From Reyranella sp. (GTDB lineage Bacteria > Pseudomonadota > Alphaproteobacteria > Reyranellales > Reyranellaceae): DNA of 64,000 nucleotides. A model generated the notes under the pieces. The model was not told the DNA's origin. It saw only the letters and a list, made by a program, of their open reading frames with translations, and did no database searches. Position numbers and translations under genes: made by a program. The DNA is taken from the NCBI RefSeq assembly GCF_030651995.1, contig NZ_JAUSBN010000079.1, positions 1 through 64,000 on the forward strand, in the 5' to 3' direction. Every line of letters starts with the position of its first letter. The stretch's first letter is position 1. Positions 53,808 through 62,760 of the stretch are shown here, piece by piece.

Positions 53808-55094
53808 TCAGCCCATCACCCAGCGCGGCAGGCCGAGTGCGATGTCGGGGAAGGCCATGAGCAGCAGGATCAGTCCGAGCATCGCGCCCACGAACGGCAG
53901 GGCGCCGCGGATCACGTCGGCGATGGCCCCGGTCCCGCGCAGGCTCTGCACGACATAGAGGTTGAGGCCGACCGGCGGCGTCACCAGCGCCGCCTCGATC
54001 AGGATGGTGAGCACGATCCCCCACCAGATCGGATCCCAGCCCAGGCCGACCACGATCGGGAACACGAACGGCGTCGTCAGGATCATCATGGAGATCGTCT
54101 CCATGAAGCAGCCGAGGATCAAGTAGAACACGATCAGCAGCAGCATGGTGCCGACCTTGCCGAGCCCCAGCGCCTCGATCGCCTTGGCCACGCCGTCGGT
54201 GACGCCGATATTGGCCAGCACGAAGTTCAGGAACTGCGCGGCGATGATGATCAGCATGATCATCGCCGTGGTCCGCATCGTGCCCTCGAACACCGCCTTC
54301 ATCATCGGCCACGACAGCGCGCGCTCCCAGGCGGCCAGCACCAGCGCCGCGAAGACGCCCATGGAGGCGGCTTCCGTGGGCGTGGCCCAGCCGGCGTAGA
54401 TCGAGCCGACGACGACGCCGAAGATGAACAGCGGCGCCACGAGGTCCTTCAGGCTGCGCAGCCGGTCGCGCCAGCTGCTCTCCACCGGCGTGCCGCCCTT
54501 GGCCGGCCAGATCAGGCAATAGACCAGGATGATCGCCATGAAGAAGCCGGTCAGCAGCAGGCCGGGGATCATGCCCGCCAGGTAGAGCCGCGGCACCGAG
54601 GTCTGGGTCAGCAGCCCGTAGAGAATGAAGTTGATCGACGGCGGGATCAGGATGCCGAGCGTGCCGCCGGCGGCCAGCGTGCCGAGGAACAGCGGCTCGT
54701 CGTAGCGGCGGATCTTGACCTGCGGCAGGGCCACGACGCCGACCGTCGCGGCCGTGGCGACGCTCGACCCCGAGGTCGCCGCGAACATCGCGCAGGTGCC
54801 GATGTTGGCATGCATCAGCCCGCCCGGCAGCCACGAGAGCCAGGTCGCGATCGCGGCATAGACGCGATGGGCGATGCCCGAGCGCAGCAGGATCTCGCCC
54901 AGCATCACGAACATCGGGATGGCGATCAGGATGTATTCGGAGCTGGCGTTCCACACGATGTCGCCCATCGCGAGGTAGAGCGGGATCGACGAGAAGAACT
55001 GATTGAGCGCCAGGCCCAGCACGCCCATGACGGCGGCGACCGGAACGCTGACCGCCAGCAGGGCGACGAGGAGAAGGAGCGCGGTGCCGAGCAT
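53808..55094 (-). CDS. dctM: TRAP transporter large permease (DctM family)
   Basis: A 428-residue membrane protein with about 12 helices and family text such as GDIVWNASSEYILIAIPMFVMLGEILLRSG and GTLAAGGTLGILIPPSINFILYGLLT. It is the Na-driven translocation subunit of a TRAP uptake system. GAGGT precedes the ATG at 55094. It forms an operon with the small permease and binding protein upstream. Confidence 0.95.
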   Translation of the reverse strand: MLGTALLLLVALLAVSVPVAAVMGVLGLALNQFFSSIPLYLAMGDIVWNASSEYILIAIPMFVMLGEILLRSGIAHRVYAAIATWLSWLPGGLMHANIGTCAMFAATSGSSVATAATVGVVALPQVKIRRYDEPLFLGTLAAGGTLGILIPPSINFILYGLLTQTSVPRLYLAGMIPGLLLTGFFMAIILVYCLIWPAKGGTPVESSWRDRLRSLKDLVAPLFIFGVVVGSIYAGWATPTEAASMGVFAALVLAAWERALSWPMMKAVFEGTMRTTAMIMLIIIAAQFLNFVLANIGVTDGVAKAIEALGLGKVGTMLLLIVFYLILGCFMETISMMILTTPFVFPIVVGLGWDPIWWGIVLTILIEAALVTPPVGLNLYVVQSLRGTGAIADVIRGALPFVGAMLGLILLLMAFPDIALGLPRWVMG

Positions 55095-55096
55095 CG

Positions 55097-55720
55097 TTAC
55101 CTCTTTGCCCCCGTGTTTGTCGGCGTGTTTGCCTGCGTGTCGGGCGTCGCGATCCCCAGCGAGCCCAGCTCGCCCTTCACTTCCTCGTCCTGCGACGCCA
55201 CGCCGATGGTCGCCGCGACCGTGCCGAAGTCGCCGCGCACCAGCGCCAGCAGGCTGCGCAGGAAGGCGAGCACGGTGACGATCAGGAACAGCACGAAGCC
55301 CGCGAACCACGGCGCCTGCGGCCAGGCGAGCGGAATGCGCAGCGGCGTGTTGGAGCGGTTTCCGCCGGTCAGGTTGTCGAGGAAGATCTCGCCGGCGCGG
55401 TCGACGATGGCCAGGACGAGGATCGCGAGACCCACGATCGCCACCAGGTCGAAGGCCGCCCGGAGCCGCGGCCCGAGCTGGCCATAGAGCACGTCGATGC
55501 GGACATGGCCGCGCGTCACCAGCACGTGCGCCAGCGACCACGAGGTGCCGACCGCGAACAGATAGGCGGCGATCTCGTCGGAGCCGGAGAACGCGAAGGC
55601 GAGCAGCTTGCGGCTGATCACCTCGACCGTGACCACGACGGCCGCCAGCAGGATCATGGCGCCACCGGCCCACGCCCCCCAGAGGGCGAGGGCCGACGCG
55701 CCGCGCCACAGACGTTCCAT
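55097..55720 (-). CDS. dctQ: TRAP transporter small permease (DctQ family)
   Basis: A 207-residue membrane protein with four helices and the DctQ motif (VEVISRKLLAFAFSGSDEIAAYLFAVGTSWSLA). It pairs with the large permease 2 bp downstream. The C-terminal tail is hydrophilic and longer than usual. Confidence 0.92.
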   Translation of the reverse strand: MERLWRGASALALWGAWAGGAMILLAAVVVTVEVISRKLLAFAFSGSDEIAAYLFAVGTSWSLAHVLVTRGHVRIDVLYGQLGPRLRAAFDLVAIVGLAILVLAIVDRAGEIFLDNLTGGNRSNTPLRIPLAWPQAPWFAGFVLFLIVTVLAFLRSLLALVRGDFGTVAATIGVASQDEEVKGELGSLGIATPDTQANTPTNTGAKR

Positions 55721-55781
55721 GTGTGCTTCCCGAGCCAGTTTAGCGGCAGGGTGGTGGACCGGTGTGGGGCCCCGCTGCCGT

Positions 55782-56852
55782 TCAGTTCGCCTTGGCGACG
55801 AGGCCGTAGCGCTTGCCGACCAACTCGGTCCACTTGGCCGCGCACTCCGCGCCGCAGCGCTTGGCCCATTCCGGCAGCACGACGTCGTTCAGCGCCTTCT
55901 TGACCAGCGCGCGGTCGGCGTCCGTCGGCATCACCAGCTTCAGCTTGGCCGGCGGGCCGACCGAGCACGGGCCGTTGCCGGTGTCGCAGGCGATGCCTTC
56001 CTTGGTGTCGGACTCGACGCTGGCCCAGGCCGCCTCTTCGAGCTTCTTGAACTGCGCCGTCATGAACTCCTGGGTCGGCTTCGAGAGCTTGTTCCAGCTC
56101 GCCAGGTTCACCGAGACGAAGCCCGCGGTGTAGCCCAGCGACACGTCGACGACGGTCTTCACCACTTCCGGCCACTTCGCCTGGTAGCCCGGCAGCGTGC
56201 CGGTGATGCCGCAGTCGACGACGCCCTTCTCGAGCGCCGGCACGACCTCGCCGAACGGGATGGTGACCGCGGAGCCGCCCAGCGCCTTCACGAGATCGGA
56301 CTGGGAAACGCCCTGAACGCGCACCTTCTTGCCCTTGATGTCGGCCAGGCTGGAGATCTCGTCGCGGCAGAAGAATACCTGCTGCGGGAAGGCGAAGGTC
56401 GACACGATCATCGAGCCGAACTTGTCGCGCATAACCTTCTGCATCTCGGGCATCCAGGCGCCGAGGATCTCGCGCTGCTGGGCGACGCTCTGCGCCACGC
56501 CCGAAATGTCCGAGCCCTCGAAGATGGCGGCGCCATCGTCGACGTAGATCGGCAGCGCGTGCGCCACGTCGTAGACGCCGGTCTTCAGCAGCCGCAGCAC
56601 CTCGGTGCCCTTGAGGTTGAGCTCGGTGATCGACTTGATGTTGCCGGTCAGCTTGCCGCCCGAGGCCGCGCCGAGCTGCTCGCTCCAGAACGGCTGTTCG
56701 ACCTTCTTGTTGATGTTGAGGAAGTTCCACGTGCCGATCACGTTGAACTTCTTGGTGTCGAGCTGGGCCGGCGCGGCTGTCTGCGCCGAGGCAATGCCGC
56801 TGCCGCCGACGGCCAACGCCGCCGCCATTCCGAGAAGTGCGGTGAATTTCAT
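55782..56852 (-). CDS. dctP: TRAP transporter substrate-binding protein (DctP family)
   Basis: A 356-residue periplasmic protein with a signal peptide (about 1-24, SGIASAQ). DctP landmarks: VIGTWNFLN, PEMQKVMRDKFG, DIKGKKVRVQGVSQSDLVKALGGSAVTIPFGEVVPALEKGVVDCGI. Four cysteines, two in KRCGAEC, are unusual and may form disulfides. ATG at 56852 with GGGAG upstream. Ligand unknown; TRAP systems usually take up organic acids. Confidence 0.93.
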   Translation of the reverse strand: MKFTALLGMAAALAVGGSGIASAQTAAPAQLDTKKFNVIGTWNFLNINKKVEQPFWSEQLGAASGGKLTGNIKSITELNLKGTEVLRLLKTGVYDVAHALPIYVDDGAAIFEGSDISGVAQSVAQQREILGAWMPEMQKVMRDKFGSMIVSTFAFPQQVFFCRDEISSLADIKGKKVRVQGVSQSDLVKALGGSAVTIPFGEVVPALEKGVVDCGITGTLPGYQAKWPEVVKTVVDVSLGYTAGFVSVNLASWNKLSKPTQEFMTAQFKKLEEAAWASVESDTKEGIACDTGNGPCSVGPPAKLKLVMPTDADRALVKKALNDVVLPEWAKRCGAECAAKWTELVGKRYGLVAKAN

Positions 56853-56963
56853 CTGTCGCTCCCTGTTCCGCGCCTGTGACCCCACGCGGTAGCCGGCGAC
56901 TGTCGTTCAATTCGCCGGGAGAGGCAAGGGCACGGCCGGCAGGGCCTTCAACGGGCGTTCGAG

Positions 56964-57062
56964 AAAGGTCCCTCGCTACGCTCGGGATGACAGCTATTTT
57001 TATGTCGACGCACGACGCCAACCCCAACACCATTGTCATCCCGAGCGCAGCGAGGGACCTTT
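56964..57062. repeat. Palindromic repeat, family B (copy 1)
   Basis: 29-bp arms at 56964-56992 and 57034-57062 (AAAGGTCCCTCGCT-type and its reverse complement, one mismatch), with a 41-bp variable centre. It lies between the dctP start and the Asp-box gene. Confidence 0.88.
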
Positions 57063-57111
57063 AATCATACGCGGCAGCCCCACCCAAAAGGGGCGCCGAA
57101 TGGAGGAAACG

Positions 57112-58080
57112 ATGTCCAACCTGCTCTGCGTCGGCACCGCCGGCATGTCGGTGTGGTTCAGCCGCGACGACGGCGAGACCTGGATCCGGCCCTATATCGA
57201 ATCCGGCCTCTATCTCGAGGCGCGCGTCTGGGCGCTGTCGGCGCACCCGCAGCGGCCGGGCGAAGTGCTGGCCGGCACCGATTCCGGCCTCTATCGCTGG
57301 AGCGAGGGCGACCAGAAATGGACGCACCTGCCCTCGGTGCTCGACGACTACGACATCTGGGCGATGGCGCAGGCGCCGGACGATCCCGACACGATCGTGG
57401 TCGGCACCCAGCCCGCGCACATCTTCGTCTCGACCGACGGCGGCAAGAGCTTCACCCCGGCGCAAGGCTCGTTCGCCGACGCCTGCATCTTCGTGGGCAA
57501 GCCGCGCGTGACGCAGATCCTGTTCGATCCGGTCGACCGGGACACGCTGTGGGCCGGCGTCGAGATCGACGGCGTGCACCGCTCGACCGATCGCGGCCGC
57601 ACCTGGAAGAAGGTGGGCCAGGGCATCAACTCCGAGGACATCCATGGCCTCGCGGTGATTCAGAACGGATCGAAGCTGGTCTACGCCACGACCAACCGCG
57701 GCCTGAACCTCAGCCGCGACAATGGCGAGACCTTCGCCTTCCAGGAACTCGACTCGCCGTGGCAGTACACCCGCACCATCGTGCCCCGCGCCGACGGCGA
57801 CGCGACGGTGTTCCTGACCAACGGCAACGGCCCGCCCGGCTCGACCGGCCGGCTGCTGCGCAGCACCGACCATGGCGCCCACTGGCAGGACGCGAAGCTG
57901 CCGGGTGAGCTGAACTCGACGCCGTGGACGGTGGCGACGCATCCCTCGAACCCGAAGCTGATCTTCGTCTGCTCCAACCTCGGCCAGCTCTTCCGCTCGA
58001 CCGACGGCGGCGAGACCTGGACCAAGCTCCCCCGCGAGTTCGGCGAGGTCCGCAGCACGATCTGGCAACCGCTGCCTTGA
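57112..58080 (+). CDS. Asp-box (BNR) beta-propeller protein
   Basis: A 322-residue protein with repeated Asp-box motifs: SRDDGETW, STDGGKSF, STDRGRTW, SRDNGETF, STDHGAHW and STDGGETW, consistent with a six- or seven-bladed sialidase-like propeller. No signal peptide is present and no sialidase catalytic residues were identified, so an enzymatic role is not claimed. ATG at 57112 is chosen because GGAGG lies 6 bases upstream; ATG 57100 is in frame. Confidence 0.88.
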   Translation: MSNLLCVGTAGMSVWFSRDDGETWIRPYIESGLYLEARVWALSAHPQRPGEVLAGTDSGLYRWSEGDQKWTHLPSVLDDYDIWAMAQAPDDPDTIVVGTQPAHIFVSTDGGKSFTPAQGSFADACIFVGKPRVTQILFDPVDRDTLWAGVEIDGVHRSTDRGRTWKKVGQGINSEDIHGLAVIQNGSKLVYATTNRGLNLSRDNGETFAFQELDSPWQYTRTIVPRADGDATVFLTNGNGPPGSTGRLLRSTDHGAHWQDAKLPGELNSTPWTVATHPSNPKLIFVCSNLGQLFRSTDGGETWTKLPREFGEVRSTIWQPLP

Positions 58081-58273
58081 CCCTTCAAGCTTCGAGCCGC
58101 GCCCCCACTTGCCCTCATCCGACGCGCCCACGCACAACAATATTGCGCCTGCGGTATTATAGTACCTGATCCGGGAGCCGCCCCTCTCCGAATCAGTTGC
58201 TTCGATTATTTCGCTTGTTTCGTTTATCCGCCGGAGTCCCGACTTTTCCGGCGGCCCGCCGAAGGAGACCGCG

Positions 58274-58759
58274 ATGCAAACCAGCATAGCCGAAATCGCC
58301 CCGAGCATCTACCGGCTCTCGACCTTCGTGCCCGACGTCGGGCCGACCGGCTTCACCTTCAACCAGTTCCTGATCGACGCCGATGAGCCGCTGCTCTTCC
58401 ACTACGGCCAGCGCAGCCTCTTCCCGCTGATCGTCGAGGCGGTGAAGACCGTGATCCCGCTCGGCAAACTGCGCTGGACGACCTGCTCCCATGTCGAGGG
58501 CGACGAAAGCGGCGCGCTCAACCAGTGGCTCGCCGCCGCGCCCAACGCCCAACCGGCGCACGGCCAGCTCGGCTGCAACATCTGGCTTTCCGACATGGCC
58601 GACCGCCCGCCGCGCGCGCTCCAGGACAACGAGCTCCTCGACCTCGGCGGCAAGCGGGTGCGCTGGCTCGACACGCCGCACGTGCCGCACAACTGGGACG
58701 CCGGCCTGATCTACGAGGAGACGACCGGCACGCTGTTCAGCAGCGACCTCTTCATTTAG
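58274..58759 (+). pseudogene. Metallo-beta-lactamase-fold (ODP type) hydrolase, truncated at the C-terminus
   Basis: 161 residues. The ODP/flavodiiron-type metal motif HVEGDESGALNQW is near residue 75 and TPHVPHNWD near 135. The frame ends at LFSSDLFI, just after the metal-binding Asp, where intact relatives run on for roughly 80-100 residues with a final His. Low-GC unrelated DNA begins at that point, so the 3' part was replaced. It probably lacks activity. The N-terminus and ribosome-binding site (GAAGGAG) are intact. Confidence 0.75.
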
Positions 58760-59340
58760 TTGCACTGGATAGTAGAAAAGATACACTCTTCAACTCTGGG
58801 GGAGGCCAATGCATGATTGTCGAGCGCCGGTGGGAAAGTACTGAGTGGCAGGAGTATGCCCTTCGGTTAATTCGTCAGCGGCACTTACCTCAGAATGTTC
58901 AAGCCGTACCCGATGCAGTGCGTGGCGACGCAGGTAACTAACTGCGCACTCCGATATTCTTACAAACACAACAGGGCAAAGATTTCGAGTGCTAATTCCT
59001 ACTCTAATTAACAATTCGGAAAGTAGTCGAGAGTCGCCGTTCGCGCGCCACAACGGCCCCGTTGATTGGATCCGCTAAACGCCTCGCGAGGCCATGATGC
59101 CAGATGCGCCGCGAGTCCCCTATAAGCACTAGGATGCTTCGCGCTCCTAATACTCTATACACGGAATGGGCACGTTCTCATCTATCGCTCGGTGGTGAGT
59201 TTCCGCTACCAGCGCGTTGCGAGGATTGCGCCATCGCGGCGCGTTGAAGCGCCCGGCTTGGCGTAACAAATCCGACCGACACGCAGCTGGCTTAGACACA
59301 GTGGTATGGAGTCAGAGACGCAAGGCCAGATATCCGTTAC
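58757..59340. other. Low-GC insert with gene remnants
   Basis: About 0.6 kb of visibly lower GC DNA than both flanks. It abuts the truncated hydrolase and ends before the ribosome-binding site of the next gene. It contains one short reading frame with a strong Shine-Dalgarno (58813-58941) and otherwise stop-rich sequence. No terminal inverted repeats, target duplication or transposase were seen. It is probably the scar of a horizontally acquired fragment (inference). Confidence 0.6.
58813..58941 (+). CDS. Small reading frame, likely N-terminal remnant of a larger protein
   Basis: 42 residues, starting MIVERRWESTEWQEYALRL and ending VPDAVRGDAGN, preceded by a GGGGGAGG ribosome-binding site. 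The pattern (W-x-EYALRL, then VPD...GDAG) resembles the start of larger proteins that open with a GDxG nuclease-like motif, but I cannot name the family with certainty. It stops immediately after that motif, so it is probably a fragment. Confidence 0.4.
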   Translation: MIVERRWESTEWQEYALRLIRQRHLPQNVQAVPDAVRGDAGN

Positions 59341-59363
59341 CCACTGGAAAAAGGAGCCCCCTC

Positions 59364-60329
59364 ATGCACTACCACCCCCTCGGAAACACCGGCCTCACCG
59401 TCTCCGTCGCCGGGCTTGGCTGCGGCGGCAACAGCCGGCTGGGGCTGGGGCGCGGGGCGGGTTTCGACGAGTGCGTGGGGGTCGCGCGGGCGGCGATCGA
59501 TCTGGGGGTCAATTTCCTCGACACGGCCGAGGTCTACGGGACCGAGGAGATCGTGGGCGCGGCGGTGAAGGCCTATGACCGCGACAGGCTGGTGATCTCG
59601 ACCAAGGCGCTGTTCAAGACCGACGACACGGCGGAGACGGTGACGCAGAGGGTCGAGGCGTCGCTGAAGCGGCTCGGGCTCGACCATGTCGACGTCTTCC
59701 ATTTCCACGCGGTCGGTCCCGCCGCCTACGAGCATCATCGCGACGTGCTGGCGCCGGCGCTGCTGCGGCTCAAGGAGCAGGGCAAGGTGCGCCATGTCGG
59801 CCTCACCGAGACGGGGCCGCGCGATCCCGACCAGGCGATGCTCGCGCGCGCCGTCGAGGAGGCGCCGTGGGAGGTCGTCATGCTGGCCTACAGCCTGGTG
59901 AACCAGGGCGCGCGCAGCAAGGTGTTCCCGGTGACCGTGCGGCGCGGCATCGGCACGCTGCTGATGTTCGTGGTGCGCAACATCTTCAGCAACGACGCCT
60001 ACCGCCGCGCCGTGTTCGCGAAGCTGGTCGAGGACGGTTTGCTCAAGGCGTCGGTGCTGTCCCAGGGGAGCGCGGACGGCGACCCGCTCGACTTTCTCGT
60101 GAGCGAGGGCGGCGCCGAGAGCATCACCGATGCGGCCTACCGCTATGCGCGCCACGAGAAGGGCGCCGACGTCATCCTGTTCGGCACCGGCAACCGGGCG
60201 CATGTGAAGGCCAACATCGAGTCGATCCTGCGGCCGCCTCTGCCCGCCCCGGTGATCGAGCGGCTGCATCGGACGTTCGGGCACCTGAGCGGCGTCGGGC
60301 TGGATCTGCCGGGGCCGGTGACGGCCTGA
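59364..60329 (+). CDS. Aldo/keto reductase
   Basis: A 321-residue NADPH-dependent reductase. It has NFLDTAEVYG (Asp and Tyr), the Lys in VISTKALF and His in VDVFHFHAVG in the tetrad positions. The late loop ILFGTGNRAHVKAN is at the cofactor site. ATG at 59364 has AAGGAG 8 bases upstream, just beyond the low-GC insert. The substrate is unknown. It is not closely similar to the reductase at 10.8 kb (different lengths and motifs). Confidence 0.9.
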   Translation: MHYHPLGNTGLTVSVAGLGCGGNSRLGLGRGAGFDECVGVARAAIDLGVNFLDTAEVYGTEEIVGAAVKAYDRDRLVISTKALFKTDDTAETVTQRVEASLKRLGLDHVDVFHFHAVGPAAYEHHRDVLAPALLRLKEQGKVRHVGLTETGPRDPDQAMLARAVEEAPWEVVMLAYSLVNQGARSKVFPVTVRRGIGTLLMFVVRNIFSNDAYRRAVFAKLVEDGLLKASVLSQGSADGDPLDFLVSEGGAESITDAAYRYARHEKGADVILFGTGNRAHVKANIESILRPPLPAPVIERLHRTFGHLSGVGLDLPGPVTA

Positions 60330-60364
60330 GGGTCTTCAACAGGTACGTCTACCGCCCATGACAT

Positions 60365-60463
60365 AAAGGTCCCTCACTGCGTTCGGGATGACAATTTTGT
60401 CGGGATTTGCGCAGTGCGCCGATTAAACAAACGATGTCATCCCGAACGCAGTGAGGGACCTTT
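60365..60463. repeat. Palindromic repeat, family B (copy 2)
   Basis: Perfect 29-bp arms at 60365-60393 and 60435-60463. Compared with copies 1 and 3, this copy carries CACTGCGTTCGGG in the left arm and the matching CCCGAACGCAGTG in the right, i.e. paired changes. A family C half-arm (CGGTCGAGACGACG) follows near 60487-60500. Confidence 0.9.
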
Positions 60464-60525
60464 CGCTTCATGATCTCTTGCGCGCTCCGGTCGAGACGAC
60501 GGAGGAGGCGCGCGGAAGGGTTCCG

Positions 60526-60717
60526 TCAGTCCTCGTCGCGGACGACGAAGCGGGCCTGCCGGACTTCCTCGGCCGACCAGCCGTCGGCCTGCATCCGGGC
60601 ACGGGCGCGGTCGATGTAATCCTGGTCGAAGATCGGGGCGTGCACGAAGCCCAGCGCGATCGAGTAGGAGCGGAGATATTCGTCGCGCAGGAAGACGTCG
60701 ATGAGCTTGGTCGGCAC
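60526..60717 (-). CDS. Small hypothetical protein
   Basis: 63 residues from GTG 60717 (longer frame opens at 60795): VPTKLIDVFLRDEYLRSYS, then IALGFVHAPIFDQDYIDRARARMQADGWSAEEVRQARFVVRDED. The amino-acid composition looks coding rather than random, but no family is recognised and the ribosome-binding site is weak. It may be a small real gene or the C-terminal remnant of one. Confidence 0.4.
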   Translation of the reverse strand: MPTKLIDVFLRDEYLRSYSIALGFVHAPIFDQDYIDRARARMQADGWSAEEVRQARFVVRDED

Positions 60718-60906
60718 GACGGAACCAATGCCAGCCCATCGTGAAGCTATTTTGAACGCCGCAGCTCGTGCCAGCGGAGATTCCGGGCTGAGCACCCCCT
60801 TCGAACTCCTCTCCCCCGCTCGGGGGAGAGGAACATGGGGGGGCGTGCCACGGGCGGTCCCCGGTGGTAGCGTTTCGCCCTAGAAGTTTCTGGGAGGAAA
60901 CGCACA

Positions 60907-62580
60907 ATGAGCTACGACCTCGTGATCAAGAACGGCACCGTGGTCGATGGCACCGGCGCCGCGCGCTATCAGGCCGATGTCGCGATCGTTGACGGCAAAG
61001 TGGCGGAGATCGGCAAGGTGACGGAAGGTGCGAAGCGCACCATCGATGCGCACGGGCTCGTGGTGGCGCCGGGCTTCGTCGATCCGCACACGCATTACGA
61101 CGCGCAGATCTGCTGGGACGGCGCGGTGACGCCCTCCTCGTGGCACGGCGTCACCTCGGTGGTGATGGGCAATTGCGGCGTCGGCATCGCGCCCTGCAAG
61201 CCCGAGACGCGCGAGATCGCCATGAAGGACCTGGTGAACGTCGAGGGCATCCCCTTCGACGTGCTGAACAAGGGCATCACCTGGGACTGGGAGACTTTCC
61301 CCGAATTCATGGACGCGGCCGCGGCGCGCAAGCCGTCGCTCAACCTCGCCTTCATCGCGCCGCTGACGCCGTTCCGCCATTACGTGATGGGCGAGGCCTC
61401 GATGGACCGCGCGGCGACGCCCGAGGAGACGCACGAGATCGCGCGGCTGATCGGCGAGGCGATGGACGCCGGTGCGCTGGGCTTCTCCTCGACCACGCTC
61501 AACCAGCACATGGGCTTCGAGGGCAAGCCGCTGGCCTGCCGCAACGCCAGCCGCGAGGAGATGAAGGCCTATGCCAACCAGCTGAAGCAGCGCGGCCGGG
61601 GCTCCATCGAGATCGCGCTGACCCGCCAGGTCGGCGTGCTGGAACAGGACCAGTGCGAGCTGCTCGACTTCCTGCTGGAGGAGAGCGGCCGGCCGGTGAC
61701 CTTCATCGCGCTGTTCGATCGCGACGACATTCCCGAGGCGGTCCGCGACACGCTGCGTCGCGCGGCGCCGCAGATCGCCAAGGGTGCGCGGCCGCAGACC
61801 TCGCCGCTGCCGCTCACGCGCGAATGCAACATGGACAATCCCTTCGCCTTCGCCGCCTTCCCGGCGTGGAAGCGCGTGTTCGCCGACACCTCGAAGGCGG
61901 CGCAGAGACTGGTCTATGCCGATCCGGCCTTCCGCGCCCAGTTCAAGGCCGACCTCAAGAACCCGACCGGCTTCAGCGACTGGCGCCGCGTTGTGGTTCA
62001 CGACGTGCGCAATCCGGCGCTGAAGCACCTGGAGCGCAAGTCGATCGCCCAGATCGCGCAGGAGCAGGGCAAGGACAGCGTCGACGCCTTCCTCGACACG
62101 GTGCTGGCCGACGATCTCGACACCGAGCTCACCATTTCCTCGTGGAACACGCGCGAGGACCGCATGCGCGAGCTGCTGAACAACCCCGCAATCCTGATGG
62201 CGCTGGGCGACGGCGGCGCCCATGTCGACATGCTGTGCGACGCCGGCTACCCGACCTACCTGCTGGGCACCTGGGTGCGCGAGAAGCAGGCGATCACGCT
62301 GGAGGAAGGCGTGCGCAAGCTCACCTCGGACCCCGCCGACCTGTTCGGCCTCAAGGACCGCGGCCGCCTGCGGAAGGGCGCGCCCGCCGACGTGGCGATC
62401 TTCGATCCGGCGGCGATCGGCTCCAGCAACCACGGCGAACGCCGCCACGACCTCCCCGGCGGCGCCAAACGCATCGTCATGCCGTCACGCGGCGTCGAAT
62501 ACACGGTGGTCAACGGCGCGATCACCTGGGAACAGGGCCGGCTGACGGACGCGAAGGCGGGGGTGGTGTTGCGGGGGTAG
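60907..62580 (+). CDS. N-acyl-D-amino-acid deacylase-like amidohydrolase
   Basis: A 557-residue metal-dependent amidohydrolase of the D-aminoacylase family. It has DLVIKNGTVVDGTG, VAPGFVDPHTHYDAQICWD (zinc histidines), VVMGNCGVGIAPC, and late GDGGAHVDM and DRGRLRKGAPADVAIFD. It removes N-acyl groups from D-amino acids or related amides (family knowledge; substrate open). GGAGG lies 8 bases before the ATG. It is followed by a family B repeat and an RraA-like gene. Confidence 0.92.
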   Translation: MSYDLVIKNGTVVDGTGAARYQADVAIVDGKVAEIGKVTEGAKRTIDAHGLVVAPGFVDPHTHYDAQICWDGAVTPSSWHGVTSVVMGNCGVGIAPCKPETREIAMKDLVNVEGIPFDVLNKGITWDWETFPEFMDAAAARKPSLNLAFIAPLTPFRHYVMGEASMDRAATPEETHEIARLIGEAMDAGALGFSSTTLNQHMGFEGKPLACRNASREEMKAYANQLKQRGRGSIEIALTRQVGVLEQDQCELLDFLLEESGRPVTFIALFDRDDIPEAVRDTLRRAAPQIAKGARPQTSPLPLTRECNMDNPFAFAAFPAWKRVFADTSKAAQRLVYADPAFRAQFKADLKNPTGFSDWRRVVVHDVRNPALKHLERKSIAQIAQEQGKDSVDAFLDTVLADDLDTELTISSWNTREDRMRELLNNPAILMALGDGGAHVDMLCDAGYPTYLLGTWVREKQAITLEEGVRKLTSDPADLFGLKDRGRLRKGAPADVAIFDPAAIGSSNHGERRHDLPGGAKRIVMPSRGVEYTVVNGAITWEQGRLTDAKAGVVLRG

Positions 62581-62583
62581 CGC

Positions 62584-62684
62584 AAAGGTCCCTCGCTGCG
62601 CTCGGGATGACAGCATTTTCGGCATCAACGCACCGCGCCAATCCCAATAAAATTGTCATCCCGAGCGCAGCGAGGGTGACCTTT
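62584..62684. repeat. Palindromic repeat, family B (copy 3)
   Basis: Arms at 62584-62612 and 62654-62684. The right arm has a 2-base insertion (GAGGGTGACC instead of GAGGGACC); otherwise the match is perfect. It lies between the deacylase-like and RraA-like genes, leaving only about 75 bp for a promoter of the latter. Confidence 0.88.
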
Positions 62685-62760
62685 CGCTCGCGTGTGGCCT
62701 CGGGTCGCCCCCTCGCCTATTCTCCGCCCGACTTCAGAATCCCAGAGAAACGGAGACACC

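Noticed and set aside
53782-53811. CTGACGG/CCGTCAG hairpin between convergent genes as a bidirectional terminator
   Set aside because: The stem is only 7 bp with a 16-base loop and there is no T-tract on either side.
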